Assembly (NCBI RefSeq): GCF_000373485.1
Contig: NZ_KB891576.1
Location: forward strand, 558,001-622,000
Source: Dasania marina DSM 21967
GTDB taxonomy: Bacteria > Pseudomonadota > Gammaproteobacteria > Pseudomonadales > Dasaniaceae
DNA length: 64,000 nt
Direction of reading: 5' to 3'
The position numbers and the translations under genes are program-made. The notes beneath the pieces were generated by a model that did not search any database, had not been told where the DNA came from, and saw only the letters and a program-made list of their open reading frames with translations. Of this stretch, positions 26,630 to 35,940 are shown one piece after another (position 1 is the first letter of the stretch; each line of letters opens with the position of its first letter).

Positions 26630-26893
26630 TTAATCTTTTAGCAGAGGATGATCTTCAGGTAACTGCCTAGCTATCCACAGGGCTAATTTATGGCGCATAT
26701 TAGGCTCGTTATCTTGCCCTTTAGCCAAGGGCTGTATGAGTTTATCGTGAGCCAACAAGCGATAAAGATAGGTCACTTTATTTTTTGCCGAGTCGCTAGC
26801 TTCAAATTCACCTACGCCCCGCTTTTTAATATACACCGCGCCAACTCTTAAGGCTTCGGTGACTAACTCGGGTTCATTTTTTATTTTTTTCAT
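26630..26893 (-). CDS. DUF5062 family protein
   Basis: An 87-residue soluble protein matching my recollection of the DUF5062 family of marine gammaproteobacteria: MKKIKNEPELVTEALRVG at the start and KLALWIARQLPEDHPLL at the end. It is all-helical by appearance, with no catalytic motif. The function is unknown. It is tail to tail with the PhnD-like gene, 16 bp away. Confidence 0.75.
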   Translation of the reverse strand: MKKIKNEPELVTEALRVGAVYIKKRGVGEFEASDSAKNKVTYLYRLLAHDKLIQPLAKGQDNEPNMRHKLALWIARQLPEDHPLLKD

Positions 26894-26990
26894 AGTAGCT
26901 GTGCCTTAATAGTAGCTGTGCCTTATTAGCCAGTGCATAGCCTTAGTTATGACCCGCGTAACTGACGTTGTAGGTTGTTATGGACATGAC

Positions 26991-27590
26991 TTAATCGACT
27001 AACTCTATCTCAAGGCTATCAAGTAGCCTAACAGCCTCAAAACGACTAAATTTAGCTTGTTTAATGACGTTTTGGTAAATATTTATATCGTAGTTAGACG
27101 CTTCTGAAAAATCCGCCCCCGACAAATTACTGTTAGAGAATAGACTCCCCGATAGATCGGTATAGGTGAAATTTGAACAGCTGAAATCGCCTTCTCGAAA
27201 GTCAACATCGTGCGCCTTACACTCTTCCAGCACTAGATCTTTCATAGCCAGCCCATAAAAGGACGAGTCATTCAGTATTGAGCGGTAAAACTTAATGGGC
27301 GAGCTTAATAGCAACCCTGACCACCAAGCCTTAGTCCAATTCACCCCTATGAGCTTTGACTCGCGAAAATAAACCTCAGAAAACTTACTGTAGGCTATGT
27401 TGACAAGGCTTAAGTTGCAGTTAATAAATTCACAATCAACAAAATTGCATTTATTAAACGTCGCTTCGCTAAAGTCACAGCCTTTAAATGTACAGCCCTC
27501 AAAGTCTATGGCAGTAATTGCCTGTGCAGAAAAATCTAAGCCTTTAAAATGCTCTGACCAGTATTCACTTTTTTCTGCCAAATTCACCAA
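26991..27590 (-). CDS. Pentapeptide-repeat protein, McbG/Qnr-like
   Basis: A 199-residue right-handed quadrilateral beta-helix protein. Pentapeptide repeats of the A(D/N)LxX type run through residues 18-165 (IDFEGCTFKGCDFSEATFNK; DLSGSLFSNSNLSGADFSEA). The end, with DINIYQNVIKQAKFSRFEA then LLDSLEIELVD, is like that of McbG and Qnr proteins, which mimic DNA and shield gyrase from microcin B17 or quinolones. Resistance is not proven; many chromosomal members have unknown roles. No toxin or peptide gene cluster is adjacent. Confidence 0.85.
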   Translation of the reverse strand: MVNLAEKSEYWSEHFKGLDFSAQAITAIDFEGCTFKGCDFSEATFNKCNFVDCEFINCNLSLVNIAYSKFSEVYFRESKLIGVNWTKAWWSGLLLSSPIKFYRSILNDSSFYGLAMKDLVLEECKAHDVDFREGDFSCSNFTYTDLSGSLFSNSNLSGADFSEASNYDINIYQNVIKQAKFSRFEAVRLLDSLEIELVD

Positions 27591-27664
27591 ACGTCACCAC
27601 TATATAAATATGACTCACCTGCAGAAACAGATTATCGCCTACCGAAAATATCAAGAACAGGCAC

Positions 27665-28138
27665 TTAGGCCTCGTCTATGGGGCCACGGTATTTAATCTG
27701 CACGCCCTTTAAAAAGTGCCGCAGTATTTGATCTTTACATTCTCTATAGTGCTTATGTTCCGGCTTCCTAAAAAAGGCACTGAGCTCATGTTTACTCATA
27801 CGAAAATCGGCAGAACTCATCACCTCTAGCATATCCTCAGCTTGTAAGTTGAGGGCTATTTTCATTTTTTTCAAAACAATATTGTGATTAAGACGCGATT
27901 CGGGCTCAGGCTGCGGGCCATCTTTTTTGCCGCGCTTATCTATAATCAAACCATTGAGAAAAGTTGCTAGGCTGCGATCATTGATTGTTTGGTAGGCGGG
28001 GTCATCGTCTTTTTTTAACCAGTCGCTGATCTCCTCGCGGCTGACAATACTATCGGCCAAAGCAAAAATGGCGATCATTTTGGTATCGTTAAAATCAAAA
28101 GCGTAGCGTATACGCCGCAACACATCGTTATTGGTCAT
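27665..28138 (-). CDS. yehS: DUF1456 family protein (YehS-like)
   Basis: A 157-residue cytosolic protein made of two repeats of the DUF1456 domain: NNDVLRRIRYAFDFNDTKM in the first and LNHNIVLKKMKIALNLQAEDM in the second, each followed by a helix ending in SREEISDWLKK or SKHELSAFFRKPEH. This matches E. coli YehS in size and layout. The function is unknown. Its stop lies 75 bp from the start of the pentapeptide gene on the same strand. Confidence 0.9.
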   Translation of the reverse strand: MTNNDVLRRIRYAFDFNDTKMIAIFALADSIVSREEISDWLKKDDDPAYQTINDRSLATFLNGLIIDKRGKKDGPQPEPESRLNHNIVLKKMKIALNLQAEDMLEVMSSADFRMSKHELSAFFRKPEHKHYRECKDQILRHFLKGVQIKYRGPIDEA

Positions 28139-28183
28139 GCAAAAGTCCTAGGTAAACGTTCAAAATAAGCCTGCGAAAGCGGC

Positions 28184-28357
28184 CTAGCTTTCTATGCTTT
28201 CAGTATCTGCTGTGCCTGTAGTGCTATCACTATCCTGCTCCAGCTTTAACCTTTCCGCTTTCGAGATATAGCGCGGTTTAGCCTTGCCATTGAGCCTAGC
28301 ATTAGCCTGCTTCACTTTCTTTTTAAATACTTGATTGATTTTCTTTTTACGGTTCAT
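28184..28357 (-). CDS. DUF2986 family small basic protein
   Basis: A 57-residue protein, short and easily missed. It opens MNRKKKINQVFKKKVKQANA and continues AKPRYISKAERLKLE, which is the pattern of the DUF2986 family of gammaproteobacteria. It is strongly basic at the N-terminus and acidic at the C-terminus; RNA binding is possible but not shown. It lies 45 bp upstream of yehS on the same strand, so the two may be co-transcribed. Confidence 0.8.
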   Translation of the reverse strand: MNRKKKINQVFKKKVKQANARLNGKAKPRYISKAERLKLEQDSDSTTGTADTESIES

Positions 28358-28521
28358 AGGGCAAACAATGCTAAGCCGAGGAAGATAAGGCTGCGAATAA
28401 TAACATTTGCAGAGCCTCTACGCATCGCCTTGCCCCACTAACAGCCGTAAACAAGCTGTGCTAGACTTACGCAAGTAATAGCTTACAAACACAATAAAAC
28501 GATTACACAGGGATCACTAGC

Positions 28522-30264
28522 ATGAACCTCAAAGCATTCACTGCGGCATTACCGCTGCCCAGCCTACTCATCACCAGCTTATTGATAACCGCCTGCGGCA
28601 GCCCCGCAAGCCCGCCCGCAGATAGCGCCGACCTGATACTGCAGGGCGGCCAAGTTTACACCCTAGACCCACAACAACCATGGGCCGAAGCCGTTGCCAT
28701 CAAACAAGGCAAAATCATCTATGTGGGCGACAGTGCCGGGGCTGCAGCCTATAAAGGCAGTAACACCCAACTCAGCGAGCTCAACGGTAAGATGCTATTA
28801 CCCGCCTTTCAAGACAGCCATATACACCCCGTTAGCGGCGGTTTGGCCTATGGCAAATGCCCACTGTTTGGCCTCAAAAAGCTAGAGGCCGTGCTGGCCG
28901 CGGTAGCAGATTGCGTGAGCCAAACCCCCGATGATAGCCCCATCTTTGCACGCGGCTGGGGTTGGGAGGTATTTAACGGTGAGCAGCCTCACAAACAACA
29001 ATTAGACGCCATCAGCAGCACACGCCCCATCATCACCAAAGACACCGATGGCCACACCCTATGGGTTAACTCTGCCGCCTTACAACTGGCGGGCATCACC
29101 CGCAGCAGCCAAAGCCCCGCGGGTGGCGCCATAACTAAAGATAAAAAAACCGGCGAACCTACAGGCACCTTAATGGAAGGGCCAGCGATGAAACTGGTCA
29201 CCGACAAACTACCGGCAGTAACCACTGGCCAGGTAGTGGACGCTTTGCGCTATACCCAAAACTATCTTCATGGCCTAGGCATTACTGCCATGCAAGACGC
29301 CAACGTCAACATCTCCGGCAGCAACCCCAACACCACTCTGGACGCCTATGCGCAAATGCGTGACAGCGGCGAACTAAAATTGCGAGTGTCAGCCGCACTG
29401 GGCTGGAACCCCGGCGCAGGGCTAGACCAAATCGACAATATCATTAAGGCCCGAGACAACTATTCCGGCGGCAGGCTGCAAGCCAACACGGTGAAGTTTT
29501 GGGCCGACGGTATTATCGAAACCCGCACCGCCTATATGCTGGATCCCTATAGCGACGCCCCCGATAATCGCGGTTTCTTAATGATACCTGACAAGGAATT
29601 AGTAGAAGGCGGCCGCCTACTCGATGCTGAAGGCTTTCAGCTACACATACACGCCATCGGTGATGGCACCGTTAGAAAAGCCCTGGATGTGATAGAAAAT
29701 GCCCGCAAGCATAACGGCAAGCGCGACAGCCGCCACCTCACCGCCCATACCCAAATCGTACATCCCGATGACATTGCACGCTTTGGCCAACTGGATGTGA
29801 TCGCCGGCTTTTCACCCTACTGGGCCTACGCCGACGACTATGTGCTTAACATCAACCCACCGCAATTAGGGCCTGTGCGCATGGGCTGGATGTACCCCAT
29901 CAACAGCATTCAACAAAGCGGCGGCCGCATTGCCTTTGGCAGCGATTGGTCAGTAAGCACCGCCGACCCACTGCTAGCCATTGAAACTGCCGTCACCCGC
30001 ATTAGCCCCCACAACGGCGAAGACACACCCGCCCTCATACCCAAAGAGCGCATCAGCTTAGCGCAAGCTATAAGCGCTTACACCTTGGGTGCCGCCTACG
30101 CTAACTTTCTAGACCAGCAAACCGGCTCTATACAAGTGGGCAAATACGCTGACTTGGTAGTGCTTAGCGATAATCTATTTGAAGTGGCGCCCGCAGATAT
30201 TTCTGAAGCCAAGGTAACGGCTACTATTATGGAAGGTGCAGTGGTTTACGGTGAACTGAACTAA
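28522..30264 (+). CDS. Amidohydrolase lipoprotein (YtcJ-like)
   Basis: A 580-residue metal-dependent hydrolase with a lipoprotein signal: the lipobox LITAC puts the lipidated Cys at residue 25, so it is membrane-anchored and probably periplasmic. The amidohydrolase_3 fold shows the metal motif DSHIHP, a conserved FWADGIIETRTAYML region, HIHAIGDGTV, and the final GSDWSVST. The C-terminal beta-sandwich is present (GSIQVGKYADLVVLSDNLF). Such enzymes cleave amide or ester bonds of unknown substrates. It is monocistronic. Confidence 0.88.
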   Translation: MNLKAFTAALPLPSLLITSLLITACGSPASPPADSADLILQGGQVYTLDPQQPWAEAVAIKQGKIIYVGDSAGAAAYKGSNTQLSELNGKMLLPAFQDSHIHPVSGGLAYGKCPLFGLKKLEAVLAAVADCVSQTPDDSPIFARGWGWEVFNGEQPHKQQLDAISSTRPIITKDTDGHTLWVNSAALQLAGITRSSQSPAGGAITKDKKTGEPTGTLMEGPAMKLVTDKLPAVTTGQVVDALRYTQNYLHGLGITAMQDANVNISGSNPNTTLDAYAQMRDSGELKLRVSAALGWNPGAGLDQIDNIIKARDNYSGGRLQANTVKFWADGIIETRTAYMLDPYSDAPDNRGFLMIPDKELVEGGRLLDAEGFQLHIHAIGDGTVRKALDVIENARKHNGKRDSRHLTAHTQIVHPDDIARFGQLDVIAGFSPYWAYADDYVLNINPPQLGPVRMGWMYPINSIQQSGGRIAFGSDWSVSTADPLLAIETAVTRISPHNGEDTPALIPKERISLAQAISAYTLGAAYANFLDQQTGSIQVGKYADLVVLSDNLFEVAPADISEAKVTATIMEGAVVYGELN

Positions 30265-31114
30265 TGATGATTGTAGGCAAGGATGCCTAAACCCTTTCTG
30301 CCCCCAAGCAAGCCTATACACTTCGACAGTTCTTGCCCCTCTCTCTTTTTTGCTAAAAGCTTTACCTATAATTAATAGAGAGGATTTTTAAAACTTCATA
30401 TCAGAACAATCTTCCTAGCTAGGTTGGTGTAAGCGTTTACCACAGCTGAGCCTAACAATGGCCAGCCCCCCTCTCAATCTACTCTCTAGCCACATAAAAC
30501 CCTCTAAAGAATATTGGCGAATTATCAAAGCCGCTTTTTTTAAATACATTGGGCCCAAAGACTCAGCGCTTGGTCAGCCCTCACCTCCACACCTCACCTT
30601 CAGACCTCACCGGTATGAAATCAACCCTATAGGTCAATTGGCAGTCATTTTTCAATCACTTACCGTTAAAAGTAGAGAAAGGTAATTTTTATTATTGTTG
30701 ATATTCACCACAGTATAGAATTTTTACCGCCACCGGATCACTAGGCTCCCCCAATAACCAGAATCGCCATAAAAGGCTATATTATTCAAATAGATAAGGA
30801 TATTGATCATTAAAAAAGCGTTTCTAAATAGAGGCTATGACTAAAGCCTACACACTCAACCCGCAGAGCAACGTTAGAATGGCGCAAAAACATACCTCCA
30901 TTATTAAAATAATCTAATACACCGCCAATAATGTTGTCGATTTCTTGTTGTTTGTGTCGCAAAAAAATAATTAAACCTACGCCCAAAACAACATGATGTA
31001 TAAACGTTGATAGCAACAAGAAATAAACAATAGCCAATGTTGTAAGTAACATTATTACGACTCAAGTTTAAAACCACTACAGCAATAGAAGTCATCACCT
31101 AGAAGGAAGTCAGT
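30265..31114. other. Long non-coding gap at the edge of the catabolic island
   Basis: No gene is supported across 850 bp. A hydrophobic 80-residue frame on the minus strand (30810-31052) has no clear ribosome site or family match, and a plus frame at 30458-30685 looks random. The stretch is AT-rich and should hold the promoter of the caiD-like/carnitine dehydrogenase pair. It marks the change from housekeeping genes to the catabolic island. Confidence 0.45.
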
Positions 31115-31915
31115 ATGTCTGAGCCCGTTAAAGTCACACGAAATGGTCGAGTGCTCGAAATTGTCCTCGATAACCCTAAAGCCAATGCCATAAATATCAC
31201 CATTAGCCAGCGCCTGGGGGAAGCCTTTGTTCTGCTGCGCGACGACCCAGAACTACGTGTCGGTATTATTACCGGTGGCGGCGACCGTATATTTTGTGCG
31301 GGCTGGGACTTAAAAGCGCTTAACGCGGGCGAAATGTCGACTAACAATTGGTGGGAGGATGACTACGGCCCAGGTGGTTTTGCCGGTTTAACCGAATTAT
31401 GGGATTTAAACAAACCCGTAATCGGCGCCCTTAATGGCCTTACCATTGGTGGTGGCTTTGAACTCGCGCTTGCCTGTGACCTACTGATTGCTGGTGACAA
31501 CGTTGAATTTTCCCTACCTGAATTACCTCTAGGATTAGTACCAGACGCTGGCGCCATCCAACGCCTCGCTAAACGCCTACCTTATAACAAAGCTATTGAA
31601 ATGTTTCTGATTGGCGAACGTATGAGTGCGGCCGAAGCGGCTAGCTATGGATTGGTCAATAAGGTCGTACCTCAAGATAAACTGATGGAAACTGCCAGAG
31701 CCTGGGCTAATCAACTCGCTGAATCAGCGCCATTGGCGGTGCAATCTATAAAAGAGCTTATGCGCGCAACGGAAGGTGACACCATTAAGGAATCATTCAA
31801 CACCGTTCGCACAGCAGACCTACCGACTTACCGTGCGCTATTAACATCCGAAGATGCTCAGGAAGGCGTGCAAGCGTTTGTCGAAAAACGCGACCCTAGC
31901 TTTAAAGGTGAATAA
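31115..31915 (+). CDS. caiD: CaiD-like carnitinyl-CoA/crotonobetainyl-CoA hydratase (enoyl-CoA hydratase family)
   Basis: A 266-residue crotonase-fold protein. It follows E. coli CaiD closely along its length: start MSEPVKVTRNGRVLEI, then CAGWDLKALNAG, YGPGGFAGLTELWDLNKPVI, and end EGVQAFVEKRDPSFKG. The two catalytic glutamates correspond to E116 (GGGFEL) and E136 (SLPEL), both present. CaiD interconverts crotonobetainyl-CoA and carnitinyl-CoA in the cytosol. A short NNWWEDD insertion precedes the conserved YGPGG. The start has a good AGAAGGAAG site. The carnitine dehydrogenase gene follows 98 bp later, supporting a carnitine role. A general enoyl-CoA hydratase role is the alternative. Confidence 0.78.
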   Translation: MSEPVKVTRNGRVLEIVLDNPKANAINITISQRLGEAFVLLRDDPELRVGIITGGGDRIFCAGWDLKALNAGEMSTNNWWEDDYGPGGFAGLTELWDLNKPVIGALNGLTIGGGFELALACDLLIAGDNVEFSLPELPLGLVPDAGAIQRLAKRLPYNKAIEMFLIGERMSAAEAASYGLVNKVVPQDKLMETARAWANQLAESAPLAVQSIKELMRATEGDTIKESFNTVRTADLPTYRALLTSEDAQEGVQAFVEKRDPSFKGE

Positions 31916-32013
31916 TTTACCAGCGTAATTTATCCATAGTCTTTGACGTTTTAATGTGGTGATTGAAGTCAATCAGCACATTAAAAGAAGATATAATAAT
32001 ACGGAGTTTTCAC

Positions 32014-32982
32014 ATGTCTCAAAAATTTTCTCCAATAAAGCCTAGTGACGTTAAATATGTCACTTGTATTGGTGCCGGCCCCATAGGTGCAGGTTGGGCT
32101 GCCTATTTTTTAGCCCACGGCTATCACGTCACCAGCTACATCCACGATCTTAAAGAAGAAAAGCTATTGCGCGCGTTAATTGAAAATGCCTGGATTAGTT
32201 TAGAAGCATTAGGACTTTCTGAAGGCGCTTCATTAGAAAACTTTAGCTGCACTAATGATTTAGCAAAAGCAGTGGCCAAGGCTGAATTTATTCAAGAAAG
32301 CATTCCAGAAAACCTCGGTTTAAAGCAAGCGCTCTATACCAAACTCGGGGAGCTAGTTGCTGCTAATGTAGTTATAGCCTCCAGCACCTCCGGTCTTTCC
32401 ATGACTGATATCCAAGCGCAGTGCTCAACCCCCCATCGCACAGTCGTTGGCCACCCCTTTAACCCTCCCTATCTACTCCCCCTTGTGGAGATGGTTAAAG
32501 GCGAAAAAACCCTTCCCGAAGCCGTAGACTGGTTGGTTGAATTTTATAAATCGGCCGGCAAAGCTCCTTTAGTTCTCTCAAAAGACATCCCAGGTTTTAT
32601 TGCCACCCGCTTGCAAGAAGCTATTTGGCGCGAAGCTTTGCACATGGTAGATAACAACGAAGCTACCGTAGAAGAAATAGATTTTGCCATCACCAACGGC
32701 CCCGGCCCCCGCTGGGCACTGATGGGCCCTTGTTTAACCTTCCACAATGGTGGCGGCGAAGGCGGTATGGCCTATAACCTAGACCAGTTTGGGCCTACTC
32801 TTAAAATCCCCTGGACTCGCCTTGTAGCGCCTGAACTCACACAAGAGCTTAGGGACAAAATGGTAGATGGTTGTATTCGCGAAGCCGGTGAACACGATTA
32901 CATCAGCCTAAGCCGCGCAAGAGATGCTGGTTTAGTCGCCATTCAGAAAGCCTTGAAAGGAATGACCTTACCGCTAAGCTAG
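32014..32982 (+). CDS. cdhA: L-carnitine dehydrogenase
   Basis: A 322-residue NAD+-dependent enzyme that oxidises L-carnitine to 3-dehydrocarnitine. The Rossmann motif G20-x-G22-x-x-G25 (CIGAGPIGAGWAAYFL) and the 3-hydroxyacyl dehydrogenase SSTSGLSMTDIQ and VGHPFNPPYLLPLVE blocks are present; the C-terminal GPGPRWALMGP and TFHNGGGEGGM are diagnostic of carnitine dehydrogenases. I place the start at the ATG preceded by ACGGAG rather than the TTG further upstream. There is no fused thioesterase domain, unlike some bifunctional CdhAB forms. It is the second gene after the caiD-like gene. Confidence 0.88.
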   Translation: MSQKFSPIKPSDVKYVTCIGAGPIGAGWAAYFLAHGYHVTSYIHDLKEEKLLRALIENAWISLEALGLSEGASLENFSCTNDLAKAVAKAEFIQESIPENLGLKQALYTKLGELVAANVVIASSTSGLSMTDIQAQCSTPHRTVVGHPFNPPYLLPLVEMVKGEKTLPEAVDWLVEFYKSAGKAPLVLSKDIPGFIATRLQEAIWREALHMVDNNEATVEEIDFAITNGPGPRWALMGPCLTFHNGGGEGGMAYNLDQFGPTLKIPWTRLVAPELTQELRDKMVDGCIREAGEHDYISLSRARDAGLVAIQKALKGMTLPLS

Positions 32983-33417
32983 TCATTTACCTGACTACCC
33001 AGTAGCAGTATTTGCAAGTAAGAGGCATTATATAAATAGTATCTATTTGCAAGTTATTGCTAGCTGGGCAGCAATACCGTCCATTAAAAATGGCCGGAAA
33101 TTGATAGTAATTTTCTGCACCCCCTCTAAACATAAGCAAACAGTACAATACAGCAAGTCATTAACTGTTTGGCCACTCATCAAACAACAGCTAAGCCTTA
33201 CACTCTAATTGCATTAGATTTCCGCATCATTCAACAATTAATTTATCGCAGCAAATCTATTATAAAAACTAATAATACCTCCCTAGGATAGGCTATCGAT
33301 ATAAACTACCCAGCGAAATCAACAACCAAAAAAAACCGCTATCTAACAAGTAGATAACGGTAAAGTGTGTTCGGGTATTACGGACGGGAGCTCCAATCCC
33401 TATGTGTAAAAATATTA
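32983..33417. other. Convergent intergenic region
   Basis: No gene is supported. It separates the carnitine dehydrogenase from the convergent monooxygenase cassette and contains the cassette's terminator at its right end. Confidence 0.45.
33326..33361 (-). terminator. Terminator of the flavin-monooxygenase cassette
   Basis: Arms ACCGCTATCTA and TAGATAACGGT with one mismatch and a 5-nt loop. On the minus strand the stem is followed by a run of eight or nine T, about 60 bp after the stop of the PcaC-like gene. Confidence 0.75.
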
Positions 33418-33789
33418 CTAAAGGTCGTCCAGCACTGCGCGAGCAGTCCTAAAGCTATCAATAGCTGCAGGCACGCCACAATAAATAGCCGTTTGTAACA
33501 ACGCCTCCATAATTTCCTCTTTGCTACAACCATTATTAATAGCGCCTACCAAGTGTAGCTTTAATTCATGGGGACGGTTTAAAGCCGTAAGCATAACTAG
33601 ATTCAATAAACTACGCGTTTTACGTGGCAAGCCATCGCGGGCCCATACACTGCCCCAGCAGTACTCTGTGACTAACTCCTGTAACGGCATGGTAAAGTCA
33701 TCGGCATTGTTTATCGAGTCATTAACATACTCTTCACCGACAACTTCTTTTCGTATTTTCAAACCCTCTTCAAATTTTTTAGATGACAT
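33418..33789 (-). CDS. Carboxymuconolactone decarboxylase family protein (PcaC-like)
   Basis: A 123-residue all-helical protein of the CMD/AhpD fold. The block EYCWGSVWARDGLPRKTRSL followed by TALNRPHELKLHLVGAINNG is closer to PcaC than to AhpD; the AhpD redox CxxC is absent, so it is not a peroxidase partner. PcaC decarboxylates gamma-carboxymuconolactone, but no protocatechuate genes are here. As last gene of the cassette it probably acts on a ring-opened intermediate. The activity is uncertain. Confidence 0.82.
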   Translation of the reverse strand: MSSKKFEEGLKIRKEVVGEEYVNDSINNADDFTMPLQELVTEYCWGSVWARDGLPRKTRSLLNLVMLTALNRPHELKLHLVGAINNGCSKEEIMEALLQTAIYCGVPAAIDSFRTARAVLDDL

Positions 33790-33874
33790 ATTATTCCTCC
33801 AATAAATTAGTAATGATGACTAATACCTAGATCGAATGTTGATTCATATTTATGGGGCGCTAAAATAACGCTAG

Positions 33875-34363
33875 CTATATTGCCTCTAAATGAGGCAATG
33901 AACTCATTGTTCCACGATGGAACATCAGTGGTTGCTGCTCAGCACTGGAAGATTCCATATGGATAACTTCGCCTACCAAAATATGATGATCACCACCTTC
34001 ATAAATTTCCCACAGCCGACACTCAATTAGCGCTAGGCAATCATTCAGCACAGGGATACCGCTATCACTCATATGCCAAGCTATATCCCCAATATCAACA
34101 TCCCGTTTAGCAAATGCCCAAGCTGTTTCAGCTTGAGATGCCGTTAATATGTGTACCGCAAATTTTTTGTGTTTAACAATATGCTGACAAGAAACCGATG
34201 TTTTTTGCGGGCAAACCATGATTAAAGGCGGGTCCAAAGAAACCGCGCTAAAAGCATTGACCGTTAAGCCGGTGAGCCCGCCATCGCCATCCGCCGCCGT
34301 CACTACGACCACCCCTGTGGCAAATTGCCCAAGAACTGATCGATAGAGTGTTTGATCAACCAT
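33875..34363 (-). CDS. Flavin reductase (two-component monooxygenase partner)
   Basis: A 162-residue FMN-binding split-barrel protein. The opening YRSVLGQFATGVVVVTAADG, then GLTVNAFSAVSLDPPLIMVCP and SCQHIVKHKKFAVHIL, mark the HpaC/RutF class that uses NAD(P)H to reduce free FMN or FAD. The reduced flavin is passed to a separate oxygenase, here most plausibly the luciferase-like enzyme at the other end of the cassette. The length is normal. It lies about 50 bp downstream of the aldehyde dehydrogenase gene. Confidence 0.92.
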   Translation of the reverse strand: MVDQTLYRSVLGQFATGVVVVTAADGDGGLTGLTVNAFSAVSLDPPLIMVCPQKTSVSCQHIVKHKKFAVHILTASQAETAWAFAKRDVDIGDIAWHMSDSGIPVLNDCLALIECRLWEIYEGGDHHILVGEVIHMESSSAEQQPLMFHRGTMSSLPHLEAI

Positions 34364-34410
34364 GCTAATTCCTTACTGTAACAATCATACGGACTAATTT
34401 TTCTTTAAAA

Positions 34411-35898
34411 TCATTGCATGCGGAAAGGATCATCAATCGGCTCAACGGAAGTATTGATCCAAATAGTTTTCTCACGCGTATAATCATAAATAGCCTGTAA
34501 ACCAGACTCGCGCCCATGCCCACTATCTTTATAACCACCAAAGGGCGCCATAGGAGAGACTGTTCGATAAGTATTTAACCAGACAATACCGGCACGTATC
34601 GCCTTAGACATGCGTATACCCCTGCCAAGATCGCTGGTAAACACGCCTGAGGCCAGACCAAAATTGGTATCGTTGGCAATTTTAATCGCATCCTGCTCAT
34701 CACGGAAACGAAGCACACTGACAACGGGACCAAACATTTCTTTATTTGCCACTTCCACATCCATACTGGGGCATTCAATAATAGTCGGCTCATAATACAA
34801 GCCACCGTTATCTAAATGAGGAGGGCGTCGACCGCCGTGAACTAGTTTACCGCCCATCGCCAATGACTTGGCGACACTGGCTTCAATGTTGGCTAACTGA
34901 TTACGGGTTGCTAACGGCCCCATTTGACTCTCATCATCCAGCGGACAGCCTATTATTATTTCACTGGCACGTTTGGCGACCCGAGAGAGAACCTCATCAT
35001 AAATACTGTCTTGAATTAATAACCGAGATCCAGCCACACAACTCTGGCCACTAGCACTGAAAATACTCAGTAAAATACCATTTACCGCGCTATTGATATC
35101 CGCATCTTCAAAAATAATCATCGGTGACTTACCACCAAGCTCTGTCGACACTTCAGCAAAATTATTAGCCGAGTTATGGATAATATGTCGCGCAGACTCA
35201 AGCCCACCCGTAAAACTTATACGGTCGACTAGGCGGTGAGAACTTAGTACTTTGCCACAAGGGTCACCAAAGCCTGTGACAATATTGACCACACCTGGGG
35301 GGAAACCCGCCTCTTCGAAAACTTTTGCGAATTCTAACATCGCCGCCGACGCATGCTCAGAGGCCTTTAATACAACAGTATTACCTGTCGCTAAAGCGGG
35401 GGCTATTTTCATGGCTGTTAGAAACAGCTGTGAATTCCAAGGCACAATTGCCGCCACTACACCCAGGGGCTCACGCACTGTCATCGCGAACATATTAGGT
35501 TTGTCGATAGGTAATGTCGCCCCTTGAACCTTATCGGCTAAGCCAGCATAGTAATGGTAATATTCCGAAATATACCCAGCCTGCCAACGCGTCTCTTTTA
35601 ATAACTTTCCGGTATCTCGCGTTTCAATTTCACCCAAAGTCTCTGAGTGTGCTGTTAAAATATCACCCAGCCTACGCAACAACTTACCGCGTTGAGTAGG
35701 AAGCATTGTACTCCATGGGCCACTAGTAAAGGCCCTGTGAGCAGCCTCTACAGCGCGCTCAACATCAGCGGCACTAGCTTCAGGTATAAGCGCCCAACTT
35801 TCCCCTGTAGCAGGATTTATGCTTTCAAAAGTCTTGCCGTCTTCAGCATCAACTCTCTGCCCGTCAATATACATTTGGTATTTTATTAGTTCAGTCAT
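34411..35898 (-). CDS. NAD(P)-dependent aldehyde dehydrogenase
   Basis: A 495-residue ALDH. Catalytic residues are all present: N155 (VPWNS), E253 (TELGG) and the nucleophile C287 (SGQSCVAG). The start is taken at the ATG preceded by CAGGAAAAA; a longer frame begins 24 bases earlier. The C-terminal end INTSVEPIDDPFRMQ is that of ALDHs found in aerobic catabolic clusters acting on semialdehydes. It likely oxidises the aldehyde released by the monooxygenase or hydrolase steps. Alternatives include a 4-trimethylaminobutyraldehyde or malic semialdehyde role connected to carnitine. Confidence 0.9.
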   Translation of the reverse strand: MTELIKYQMYIDGQRVDAEDGKTFESINPATGESWALIPEASAADVERAVEAAHRAFTSGPWSTMLPTQRGKLLRRLGDILTAHSETLGEIETRDTGKLLKETRWQAGYISEYYHYYAGLADKVQGATLPIDKPNMFAMTVREPLGVVAAIVPWNSQLFLTAMKIAPALATGNTVVLKASEHASAAMLEFAKVFEEAGFPPGVVNIVTGFGDPCGKVLSSHRLVDRISFTGGLESARHIIHNSANNFAEVSTELGGKSPMIIFEDADINSAVNGILLSIFSASGQSCVAGSRLLIQDSIYDEVLSRVAKRASEIIIGCPLDDESQMGPLATRNQLANIEASVAKSLAMGGKLVHGGRRPPHLDNGGLYYEPTIIECPSMDVEVANKEMFGPVVSVLRFRDEQDAIKIANDTNFGLASGVFTSDLGRGIRMSKAIRAGIVWLNTYRTVSPMAPFGGYKDSGHGRESGLQAIYDYTREKTIWINTSVEPIDDPFRMQ

Positions 35899-35940
35899 GT
35901 TTTTTTCCTGATTTAAACTCATTTACAGAGGTTTATTTCA

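Noticed and set aside
30458-30685. A 75-codon plus-strand frame
   Set aside because: Random-looking composition, no ribosome site and no family.
30810-31052. A hydrophobic 80-codon minus-strand frame
   Set aside because: It could be a small membrane protein, but it has no clear ribosome-binding site and no recognisable homology, so it was left inside the intergenic entry.
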